A stretch of DNA of 64,000 bases, from assembly GCA_964519665.1 (NCBI GenBank), contig CAZFIV010000025.1, positions 1 through 64,000 of the forward strand. Reading direction: 5' to 3'. Source of the DNA: JANQQN01 sp964519665. Lineage in GTDB: Bacteria > Myxococcota > Kuafuiibacteriia > Kuafuiibacteriales > Kuafuiibacteriaceae. How positions within the stretch are numbered: position 1 is the first letter of the stretch; each line of letters starts with the position of its first letter. This document shows, one piece after another, positions 55,021 through 62,379 of the stretch. Under the pieces are notes generated by a model, which saw only the letters and a list, made by a program, of their open reading frames with translations, searched no databases and had not been told where the DNA came from. The position numbers were made by a program, and so were the translations under genes.

Positions 55021-56080
55021 CCCGGGCCCGCCGCCCGAGGCCGCCCGAGGGCGCCCGAGGCGTAAGGCGGCTGCCCGGCGCCCGAGGCCGCCCAAGGCGT
55101 AAGGCGGCTGCCCGCCGCCCGAGGGCGCCCGAGGCGTACGGCGGCTGCCCGGCGCCCGAGGCCGCCCGAGGGCGCCCGAGGCGTACGGCGGCTGCCCGCC
55201 GCCCGAGGCGTACGGCGGCTGCCCGGCGCCCGAGGCCGCCCGAGGCGTACGGCGGCTGCCCGCCGCCCGAGGCGTACGGCGGCTGCCCGCCGCCAAGGCC
55301 GGGCCCGGGGGCGGGGCCGGGCGGCGGCGGGGGCGTGCGGGGCCGAGATGGCTTCCAGAGCCAGATCAGGATGAAGCCCACCAACGCGCCGCCAAGGTGC
55401 GCGAAGTGCGCGATGTTGTCCCACGAGAAGTTCTGAACCCCCAAGAAGAGCTCCACGGCCATCAACAGCGGCATGAAGTACTTGGCCTTGATGGGCACGG
55501 GGAAGAACACGAGGATCAACTTCACATCCGGGAAGTACATGGCGTACGCCAGCAGGAGCCCGTAGATGGCGCCGGAGGCGCCGACCGACGGGATGTTGTA
55601 GATCGCGTTCAGGCGACCGATGTCGGCGGACGACCAGTTGCGCCCGGATTCGAAGAGCGAACGCCCCTCGTTGTTCAAGCAGTTGATCACGTCGGCCTGA
55701 CTCTCGAGGACCCCGCACAGCTCGACCGAGACGGGGTACGTCAGGCCGTCGAAGATCATCGTGGCTTCGATATGGGCGACGCCGAGGTGAAGGCCGGCCG
55801 CGCCTAGGCCAGTGAGCAGATAGAACACGATGAATCGCCACGGTCCCCACACCTCTTCCAGCACGCTTCCGAAGTTCAGGAGTGCGTACATGTTGAAGAA
55901 GATGTGCCCGATGCCCGCGTGCATGAACATGTACGTGATGAACTGATAGGGTTGAAACGCGCTGCTACCGGGATAGTGCAGACCGAAGCGAACGGAGTTC
56001 ATCTGTTCCGACGAGAACAACAGAAATACGGCGATATTGAGGACGAGCAGGATTCCGACGACCGACTTGAGGCTCTTCAT
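55004..56080 (-). CDS. Rhomboid-family intramembrane serine protease with repeat tail
   Basis: A 358-residue protein. Residues 1-243 are a rhomboid domain with six or so TM helices: HAGIGHIFFNMYALLNFGSV, catalytic Ser169 in SVGASGAIYGLLLAYA and His228 in IAHFAHLGGALVGFILIWLW. An extra loop of about 55 residues with two cysteines (SVELCGVLESQADVINCL) lies between helices 3 and 4. Residues about 243-358 are a low-complexity tail: Pro-rich, then YASGGGQPP units that switch to RRAAAVRLG units and back as the frame of the DNA repeat changes. Rhomboids cut TM substrates; the tail would be cytoplasmic. ATG 56080 directly precedes the first helix. Confidence 0.9.
   Translation of the reverse strand: MKSLKSVVGILLVLNIAVFLLFSSEQMNSVRFGLHYPGSSAFQPYQFITYMFMHAGIGHIFFNMYALLNFGSVLEEVWGPWRFIVFYLLTGLGAAGLHLGVAHIEATMIFDGLTYPVSVELCGVLESQADVINCLNNEGRSLFESGRNWSSADIGRLNAIYNIPSVGASGAIYGLLLAYAMYFPDVKLILVFFPVPIKAKYFMPLLMAVELFLGVQNFSWDNIAHFAHLGGALVGFILIWLWKPSRPRTPPPPPGPAPGPGLGGGQPPYASGGGQPPYASGGLGRRAAAVRLGRRAAAVRLGRPRAASGAGQPPYASGALGRRAAALRLGRPRAPGSRLTPRAPSGGLGRRARVTWRL
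55021..55310. repeat. GC-rich imperfect 27-bp repeat array in the rhomboid tail
   Basis: Units like GTACGCCTCGGGCGGCGGGC (minus strand, plus AGCCGCC) recur about ten times, with insertions of GGCCTCGGGC blocks that are not multiples of three. As a result the same repeat is read in different frames, as YASGGGQPP or as RRAAAVRLG, along the tail. The array ends inside the overlap with the acyl-CoA dehydrogenase gene. Confidence 0.9.
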
Positions 56081-56365
56081 GACTGGATTCACCAGGGATA
56101 ACGGAAGGTCGGCCGTGCGAGCGGCAGGTGAGGTTGGCGATGTATCGCCACGACCAGGGTCCGCTTCGGCGACCTCCGAGCCAGCACCATGGCACACGCT
56201 CGGCGCACTGTCGACGCAACGCGTGAGGCAATGCGCGAACGGTCGCTTACGCCGGGAATGGCGCCCGAGCCGCCCGCTGTCTTCGGTCGGCCGCGAGCGC
56301 TCGGAGCGCCGAACGGGTGGTCGGCTATACCGGGCTTGGCCGTCTTGGAAGGGCAGAGGCGCGGG

Positions 56366-57106
56366 CTAAGGCTTGATGACCCCGAGGGTCGCGCCGAGAG
56401 GGTCTCGAAGGATCGCGAAGCGGCCGACGCCCGGGACGTCTTGGGCCGGGGCCATGATCTTGCCGCCCTGGCGTTCGGCTCGGGCGACCGCGGCGTCGCA
56501 GTCATCGACCATCACGTACTGCAGCCAGTGAGCCGGGCTTTCGTCGAGGGCCTTCGTGACGCCGCCCCGCATCGCATCGCCGTTCTTGAGCACGAAATAG
56601 GCGCCTGTGGGCATCTCGGTCGTTTCGTGGGTGTAGCCGAAGGCTTGCTGGTAGAAGCTCACGGCGGCTTCGGGGTCTTCGGTTGACAGTTCGTTCCAGT
56701 GGAAACTACCGGCGCCGGTCGGTGATTCTCCGTCGCCCTTGGCGTTGCGGAACAAGAAGAAGGCTGCGCCGGACGGATCGGCCATGGATTGCATGCGCCC
56801 GACCGTCGGAACATCCGACGCTTCCATCAAGCTGCGTCCGCCGAGTCGTTCGACGGTCTTGGCGGCCGCGTCGACATCTCCGACGGACAGGTAGCTTACC
56901 CAGTGGGGCGACGCGTCCGGCTTCGGGAGCGCCGCGAAGCCCCCCACCGCTCCGCCCGAGGCCATGATCATGGGGTACTCGTGGCCATCGGCCATCGGCA
57001 TGGACTGCACAGTCCACCCGATCACTTCAGCGTAAAATTTCGATGCCCGCTCGATATCGGAGGTGAGGAGCTCAAACCAAACAAATCGGCCATAGTCGTA
57101 GGTCAC
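56366..57106 (-). CDS. VOC-family (glyoxalase/bleomycin-resistance-like) protein, two domains
   Basis: A 246-residue protein of two vicinal-oxygen-chelate modules: residues about 6-120 (VWFELLTSDIERASKFYAEV, GRMQSMADPSGAAFFLF) and about 130-245 (FHWNELSTEDPEAAVSFYQQ, GRFAILRDPLGATLGVIKP). Tandem VOC proteins of this type are often annotated as glyoxalase-like or 27-kDa antigen-like (CFP30B); the substrate is unknown. The start is GTG 57106 after a strong AAAAAGGAG. It is divergent from the YCII/DGPF gene, with 189 bases between. The 285 bases past its 3' end (56081-56365) hold nothing recognisable. Confidence 0.88.
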   Translation of the reverse strand: MTYDYGRFVWFELLTSDIERASKFYAEVIGWTVQSMPMADGHEYPMIMASGGAVGGFAALPKPDASPHWVSYLSVGDVDAAAKTVERLGGRSLMEASDVPTVGRMQSMADPSGAAFFLFRNAKGDGESPTGAGSFHWNELSTEDPEAAVSFYQQAFGYTHETTEMPTGAYFVLKNGDAMRGGVTKALDESPAHWLQYVMVDDCDAAVARAERQGGKIMAPAQDVPGVGRFAILRDPLGATLGVIKP

Positions 57107-57295
57107 TTTCTATCTCCTTTTTCTGAGCAGCCGCGCCTGGCCTTCGTGACCACGGGCGCGTCGCTGGGCTGCGTCATCTCTTGGACGAACGGCAGACCCC
57201 GAAATCGACGCCGACCGGCAAAAAGTCTCCTCAAAAAAAAGTGCGGTTCCACCTGTCGATTCGAACGGCGGTCGTTCGACAATACCGGGACTGCT

Positions 57296-57649
57296 ATGCG
57301 TTATCTTCTCCTCATCTACGAAAACGAAGCCCGCTTCCCGACCGACCCCTCGGAGCTCGACCAGGCCGAGTTGGGCGAGTACCTGGCCTTGACCGAACGC
57401 ACCCAGGCTGCCGGCCAGTACGTGGCCGGCGAGGCCTTGCAGCCGACGTCGACCGCGACGACGGTGCGGGTTCGGGATGGGCAGATGATCACGACCGACG
57501 GCCCGTTTGCGGAGACCAAAGAGCAGCTCGGGGGCTTCTATATGATCGAGGCCCAAGACCTCGATGAGGCCGTCGAGCTGGCCCGGCAGATCCCCGCCGC
57601 TCGGACCGGATGCGTCGAGGTTCGGCCCATCATGCCGCTGGATTTGTAG
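57296..57649 (+). CDS. YCII-related DGPF-domain protein
   Basis: A 117-residue member of the YCII/DGPF group (MRYLLLIYENEARF, TTVRVRDGQMITTDGPFAET, KEQLGGFYMIEAQDLDEAVE). DGPF proteins are almost always encoded beside an ECF42-type sigma factor, as here (47 bases). They are thought to sense or process a small molecule, but no reaction is proven. ATG 57296 opens the first strand. Ferredoxin-like fold expected. Confidence 0.92.
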   Translation: MRYLLLIYENEARFPTDPSELDQAELGEYLALTERTQAAGQYVAGEALQPTSTATTVRVRDGQMITTDGPFAETKEQLGGFYMIEAQDLDEAVELARQIPAARTGCVEVRPIMPLDL

Positions 57650-57696
57650 TGTCCCGTAGACGAGGTACGATCGCCCTCCCAGGTTGAGGGGCGGCC

Positions 57697-58953
57697 ATGA
57701 AGACTCGGATCGAAATCCAGCGGGTGGTACGGGCGCACTCGGGGTGGGTGCTCGCGCGCCTGGTCCGCACCGTCCGCGACCTCGATATCGCCGAGGATGC
57801 CCTCCAGGAAGCCCTCGTCGCGGCCCTCAAGACCTGGCCCAAGGACGGCGTGCCGGCCCAGCCCCGGGCCTGGTTGGTGTCGTCGGCCCGAAACAAGGCG
57901 ATCGATGAGCTCCGGCGACGGACGATGCAGGCCCGAAAGGCCGAGGAGCTCGAGTGGCTGGCGTCGTTGCGGCAAGAGGTCGCGGCGCCCGACCTCGAAG
58001 GTCCGATTCGAGACGATATGCTGCGGCTGGTGTTCACGTGCTGCCATCCCACGCTGGCTCCCGAGGCGAGGGTCGCTTTGACCCTTCGAGCGGTGGCCGG
58101 GCTTCAAACCGAGGAGATCGCCCGCGCTTTTTTGGTGCCCGTCCCCACCATGGCCCAGCGGTTGGTGCGGGCGAAGCGCAAGATTCGCGACGCGAAGGTC
58201 CCCTATCGGATTCCTGGTCAGGAGGCGCTGCAGGAACGGACTTCGGCCGTGCTCGCAGTGGTGTATCTCATCTTCAACGAAGGCTACGCCGCCACCCACG
58301 GCGAGCAGCTCGTTCGAAGAGATCTCTGCAAAGTCGCGGTCCACCTGGGCCGGTCGCTATCGCAGTTGCTGCCGAACCACGCCGAGGTCTTCGGGCTGCT
58401 GGGCCTGATGCTCCTTCACGACGCCCGGTCCGCGGCCCGGTCGACCCCCGAAGGTGACTTGGTCCTGCTCGAAGACCAGGATCGTCGTGCCTGGGACCGG
58501 GGCCAGATCGAAGAAGGGCGGCGCGCCACCGAGTTTGCCTTGGCGTTGGGGTCGGCGGGTCCGTATACGCTGCAGGCGGCCATCGCCGCGGTGCACGCGG
58601 ACGCGCCGACCGGGCAAGACACCGATTGGCGTCAGATCGCCGGTTTATACGCGCGCCTTTACGCTCGGTCGCCGACGCCGGTCGTGGCCCTCAATCACGC
58701 GGTGGCGGTCGCGATGTGCGACGGGCCGGAGGTGGGTCTGGCCGAGCTCGACCGCCTGTCCGACGCATTGGCGGATTATCACATGTACCACGCGGCCCAG
58801 GCCGACCTGCTGCGGAGAGCTCGCCGGTGGCTCGAAGCCGCCGGGGCCTATCGACGGGCGTTGGCGCTGTCGTGCAACGACGTCGAGCGCCGGTATCTGG
58901 AGGACCGCCTCGCGGAAGTTGAAAGAGCCAGCTCGGTTGGTTCAAGTCCCTGA
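57697..58953 (+). CDS. ECF42-type RNA polymerase sigma factor
   Basis: A 418-residue sigma factor, much longer than usual ECFs because of a C-terminal extension of about 230 residues with TPR-like helices. Region 2 is at residues about 8-75 (HSGWVLARLVRTVRDLDIAE, LKTWPKDGVPAQPRAWLVSS), region 4 at about 105-165 (LRLVFTCCHPTLAPEARVAL, TLRAVAGLQTEEIARAFLVP). The extension (VVYLIFNEGYAATHGEQLVR, LNHAVAVAMCDGPEVGLAEL) is the ECF42 hallmark; in this group it replaces an anti-sigma factor. The usual partner is the DGPF protein directly upstream. Confidence 0.94.
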   Translation: MKTRIEIQRVVRAHSGWVLARLVRTVRDLDIAEDALQEALVAALKTWPKDGVPAQPRAWLVSSARNKAIDELRRRTMQARKAEELEWLASLRQEVAAPDLEGPIRDDMLRLVFTCCHPTLAPEARVALTLRAVAGLQTEEIARAFLVPVPTMAQRLVRAKRKIRDAKVPYRIPGQEALQERTSAVLAVVYLIFNEGYAATHGEQLVRRDLCKVAVHLGRSLSQLLPNHAEVFGLLGLMLLHDARSAARSTPEGDLVLLEDQDRRAWDRGQIEEGRRATEFALALGSAGPYTLQAAIAAVHADAPTGQDTDWRQIAGLYARLYARSPTPVVALNHAVAVAMCDGPEVGLAELDRLSDALADYHMYHAAQADLLRRARRWLEAAGAYRRALALSCNDVERRYLEDRLAEVERASSVGSSP

Positions 58954-58976
58954 CCGGTCGGCCGAATTAGCGGAGA

Positions 58977-59903
58977 GTGGGCGGGAGAATAAGCGATCCT
59001 CGAAGCCTCATCGTGCTCGGGGCGCCCCGGCCGCCGCCGATCGATGCGCACGGGGTCCGGAACCGGTTGCTGGAGACCTTCAGCAGTCCTCGGTACCGGC
59101 CACCGACGCTGCCCGCGGTCGCCGTCGACGTGCTCAACCTCTTTCATCGGCCCGATGTTGCGGTAGGCACCCTGACCAAGGTGTTGGAGCAGGATCCGCT
59201 CATCACCGCCCAGGTGCTGCGATTGGCGCAATCGCCGGTCCATGCCGGTCGCTACAAGATCGCCTCGATTCAGCAAGCCATGGTGAGGCTGGGGCTCCGG
59301 ACCGTCCGGGACCTGGTGGTGCAGGTCGCGCTCGACGCCAAGGTGTTCAGGTGCAAGCCGTACGCAAAGGTGATGGAGCGCTTGCAGCGGCACTCGGTCG
59401 CCGTGGCCCACCTTTGTCGGATCATCGGACGCTACACGTCTTTCGAGACGGAATTTGCGTTTCTGTGCGGCCTGCTGCACGACATCGGAATCTCGGGCGC
59501 CCTGATCGCGCTGGCGGAGCGCGCGCGCGGCGCCCCTGCGCTGCCGGTGGCCGAGGTGTGGCCGGCTGTCCTGTCCGTCCATGAGCAGGCCTCCTCGCTG
59601 ATGCTTCGAACCTGGGATCTGCCGCCCGAGCTGTCTTTGGTCATGGCGGTCCACCACCAGCGACCGACCGATCAACCATCGCCGCCCCTGGCCGGGATGG
59701 TGGCTCTGGCAAACGATGTCGCGACGGGCCTCGGTTATGGGTTGAACGTCGATGGAAAGCATGGAACCCCGCTGACCCCGGAACCGAGGCTCGAACCTGC
59801 GGAACGGGAGAAGCTGCTCACTAAACTGGGGCTGACGAACGAGCACTTGGATCGGATCGCTGCCGACGCCGACGCCGTTTCGGGGCTCTTGGCCGGCAGC
59901 TGA
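58977..59903 (+). CDS. HDOD domain protein
   Basis: A 308-residue protein built on one HDOD domain (residues about 40-240): LPAVAVDVLNLFHRPDVAVG, EQDPLITAQVLRLAQSPVHA, SIQQAMVRLGLRTVRDLVVQ and FLCGLLHDIGISGALIALAE, which retains an HD pair. HDOD proteins usually act in signalling without phosphodiesterase activity. Start at GTG 58977 is tentative. It follows the ECF42 gene by 23 bases and could be co-transcribed, though the family link is not known. Confidence 0.88.
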   Translation: MGGRISDPRSLIVLGAPRPPPIDAHGVRNRLLETFSSPRYRPPTLPAVAVDVLNLFHRPDVAVGTLTKVLEQDPLITAQVLRLAQSPVHAGRYKIASIQQAMVRLGLRTVRDLVVQVALDAKVFRCKPYAKVMERLQRHSVAVAHLCRIIGRYTSFETEFAFLCGLLHDIGISGALIALAERARGAPALPVAEVWPAVLSVHEQASSLMLRTWDLPPELSLVMAVHHQRPTDQPSPPLAGMVALANDVATGLGYGLNVDGKHGTPLTPEPRLEPAEREKLLTKLGLTNEHLDRIAADADAVSGLLAGS

Positions 59904-59952
59904 GCGCGCCGCGACCCGGCCGCCGCCTCGCGCGAGCAGAGGCGCTATCGGC

Positions 59953-60048
59953 TCATTCCGAGGCGGGCGAGACCCCGTTGGACGGCCAGGTCGTCGCCCC
60001 GACGATTCGCTCGGCGCGCTCGAGCTTTGTACGCAGGGCAAGGTACAT
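59953..60048 (-). CDS. Possible 31-residue peptide after the ATP-grasp gene
   Basis: On the minus strand, 10 bases after the ATP-grasp stop, ATG 60048-60046 opens a 31-codon frame ending in TGA at 59953-59955. The product begins MYLALRTKLERAERIVGATT and ends WPSNGVSPASE. An AAAGG overlaps the ATP-grasp stop and is spaced about 7 bases from the ATG, so translation is plausible. The charged helix-like first half and the Ser/Thr/Pro-rich second half look like a leader/core layout, which would be interesting next to an ATP-grasp enzyme, but chance is a serious alternative for a frame this short. Outside this ORF the rest of 59904-60058 is featureless. Confidence 0.3.
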   Translation of the reverse strand: MYLALRTKLERAERIVGATTWPSNGVSPASE

Positions 60049-60058
60049 TGAGTAGCCT

Positions 60059-61174
60059 TTACGAACGCCAGGCCTGAAGCGCCAGCGCCGCGATGCTTTG
60101 ACCACGGTCGTCGGTCCAGCCCGGAAAGAAGTCGCCGAACGGATTTAGTTCGAGCACGTACACCCCGCCGCCCTCGGCGTCGAACAGGACGTCGACGCCG
60201 ACGACGTGGGCACCGGTCGACTCGGCGGCGGCGCGGGCGAGGTCGAGGGCGTCGAGATATCGGCGCTGTCCGACCGCTTGGCGGCTCGACGCGAGGTCGG
60301 CCCGCCGTCCGCCCAAGAATAGGTTGGTGATCGGGTGGCGACTCTGCCGAAAGATCGGAATGGCGGGGCCGTTTCGAATCACTACCACCCGGAGGTCCAG
60401 TCGCAAACCGTCGACGCGAGCCAACTCGATGGCCGGCTCGAGGACCGCTCCTTGCTCGGCGAGCCAGGTGACCGTCGCTTCGACTTCACCTCGGTTGTTG
60501 AGTGGCCGAAGACGCCCGATGTCGACGTATCGACCTTCGCGAATGCCCACCGATGTCAGTCCCCGGATGTCGTCGGGGGTGTCGGTCAACCGAGCGATTC
60601 CGGATCCGCACGATCCGAACCGAAGCTTGACGAACCACTTACGCCAACCTCGGAGATACCGAATCATGTCGATCTCTTCGGCCGATGTGACGTCGAGCCC
60701 GTCCGGGGTCGGAATGCCGAGATCTTGCAGCTCGAGCCGGGTCGCTTGCTTGTCGAGCATGGTGGCGATGGCTTTCGGCGGCGTCCACGGGTTCAGATCG
60801 GGCCGAGCATCCAGCGCCGTCGACAGGACCTCGGTCAGCCACCGGAGTCCGGCGTGCAGCTGCGCGTGGGGGCGAATCTCGGACGGAAGATAGTCGGCCT
60901 CCGCCGCGGAAACGTCGAATGGGTTGGGATCCAGTTCTGCGGCGAGGCGGAGCAAGGCCCGACCCACGCTATCGTCGCCACCGGGAGATCCGAACCGAAC
61001 GGCAGCTGGCGCCTCGAAGACCGAGAGGGCTTCGAGACGGCCCCGGGCATCGATGATGTCGGCCCAGGCGACTTCGACGATGTCGATTCGGTCGCGCCCC
61101 TCGACGGTGTTCACCTCGTCGTGAAAGCACTTCGCGCGCTTCGAGCCGGGATTCGTGACGTTGATGAGTCGCAA
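60059..61174 (-). CDS. ATP-grasp protein, STM4014-like
   Basis: About 371 residues. The N-terminus LRLINVTNPGSKR matches the start of STM4014-family ATP-grasp proteins and favours the TTG at 61174, 5 bases after the LRR gene stop; GTG 61201 is the alternative. The ATP-grasp core shows KWFVKLRFGSCGSGIARL (ATP loop), LDLRVVVIRNGPAIPIFRQS and the metal-binding end GVDVLFDAEGGGVYVLELNP with FGDFFPG. ATP-grasp enzymes join a carboxylate, via an acyl-phosphate, to an amine or thiol. The STM4014 family is uncharacterised; its usual partners include an LRR protein (STM4015) and radical SAM proteins. The LRR partner is present here, the radical SAM ones are not. Confidence 0.82.
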   Translation of the reverse strand: MRLINVTNPGSKRAKCFHDEVNTVEGRDRIDIVEVAWADIIDARGRLEALSVFEAPAAVRFGSPGGDDSVGRALLRLAAELDPNPFDVSAAEADYLPSEIRPHAQLHAGLRWLTEVLSTALDARPDLNPWTPPKAIATMLDKQATRLELQDLGIPTPDGLDVTSAEEIDMIRYLRGWRKWFVKLRFGSCGSGIARLTDTPDDIRGLTSVGIREGRYVDIGRLRPLNNRGEVEATVTWLAEQGAVLEPAIELARVDGLRLDLRVVVIRNGPAIPIFRQSRHPITNLFLGGRRADLASSRQAVGQRRYLDALDLARAAAESTGAHVVGVDVLFDAEGGGVYVLELNPFGDFFPGWTDDRGQSIAALALQAWRS

Positions 61175-61179
61175 GGAGG

Positions 61180-62295
61180 CTACTCGATGTCTCCATGCCA
61201 CAGATATTCGGGAAGGCCGTCGTCCTCGAGGTCGGAGAACTGCTCTTGAGCCGACAGTTCGGGCAATTCGAGCGCTTCGAGCGCGGTTATGCCTTCCGCG
61301 GTCAGTTGGTTGTAGTCGAGGACGAGTCGGCGCAATGTTCGCGCGGCCGGCGTCGCCGCAAGCTGTTTTGCGCCGTGGTCGGTGATCTCGCCGTATGTGA
61401 GGTCGAGGACTTCCAGGCGTTCGAGGAGGTCCGACCGGCAGATCGCCTCGATGCCGGCGTCGCCCATCGAGCAGATCCGAAACTCCAGGCGACGAAGGTT
61501 GGGCAACTGGGTGGAGGCCGCGATCGCCTCGATATGTTCGAGCCGAAGGTACGCCTCGTCGTCGTCGGGTTCCAGTGCGTGGGGAAAGAAGCTGATGGCC
61601 TCCAGATTCTTCAAAGACGGGTTCGCCGCCAATCGTTCGACCGGGAACGAATAACCGTGGTGGGCGTACAGGCTCTTGAGGTGAGGCAAGTCTCGGCTGA
61701 ACAGGTCTTCGGTGTCGATCCGGTGCGCGTAAAAGTGCAGGTGCTCGATCCGAGGCATGGCGCTGACCGCCTCCATGACCGTTTCACCCGAGGTGTGGCA
61801 CTGGTCGTCGTCATCGCCGAGCTGAAAGAACCGAAGGTTGCGAAGCGGAGCCTTCCCGAGCCCGGTGAGCACCTCTTCTTCCTCGTACCCGACATAAAGT
61901 AGGCGCAGGCGGGTCAGGTCTGGGGTCTCTGGAGAGGTCACCAACGCTTCGATGAATTCGGCTTCGAGTTCATGGGCATCGATCGAGTAAAGGTAGCCGT
62001 TCTTGAACTGGTGAAGGTAGCCCGAGTGGTATCGGTGTTTGGGTTGATGGTCGAACAGGAACGGCGCGAGGGGCCCGACCCAGGCTCGCCCGTGCGTATC
62101 GATCAACGCTTCCCGTTCGTGGGTGAGCTGAGCGCGATCTTCTGGGGAGCGCGACGGGTCCTCGAGCGCCAGCTCGAATTGAATGAGCTCGCCTCGAGGG
62201 TCGCCCTGTTGAAGCAAGACGTCGGCATACACGGCCAGCGCTTCCCGGTCGTCGGGGTGGTCGAAGATCCTCTGCTTCAGCCCATGGTCATCCAT
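61180..62295 (-). CDS. TIGR02996 + leucine-rich-repeat protein (STM4015-like)
   Basis: A 371-residue protein. Residues 1 to about 45 are the TIGR02996 repeat-companion domain: RIFDHPDDREALAVYADVLL, QQGDPRGELIQFELAL. Residues about 130-360 are leucine-rich repeats of the RNI type (LTRLRLLYVGYEEEEVLTGL, LKNLEAISFFPHALEPDDDE, LRRLEFRICSMGDAGIEAI, LERLEVLDLTYGEITDHGAK). There is no signal peptide, so it is cytoplasmic and probably a protein-binding scaffold. It lies between the TIR-HiPIP gene (84 bases upstream) and the ATP-grasp gene (5 bases), forming a likely operon. Confidence 0.88.
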   Translation of the reverse strand: MDDHGLKQRIFDHPDDREALAVYADVLLQQGDPRGELIQFELALEDPSRSPEDRAQLTHEREALIDTHGRAWVGPLAPFLFDHQPKHRYHSGYLHQFKNGYLYSIDAHELEAEFIEALVTSPETPDLTRLRLLYVGYEEEEVLTGLGKAPLRNLRFFQLGDDDDQCHTSGETVMEAVSAMPRIEHLHFYAHRIDTEDLFSRDLPHLKSLYAHHGYSFPVERLAANPSLKNLEAISFFPHALEPDDDEAYLRLEHIEAIAASTQLPNLRRLEFRICSMGDAGIEAICRSDLLERLEVLDLTYGEITDHGAKQLAATPAARTLRRLVLDYNQLTAEGITALEALELPELSAQEQFSDLEDDGLPEYLWHGDIE

Positions 62296-62379
62296 GGCTG
62301 GACGTTAAGGACAGTGCGGCGGCGAAGGAAGTCCTCCCTCGGCCAAATGAGTCGTATACCGGCTAGCCTCGTCCTCGAG

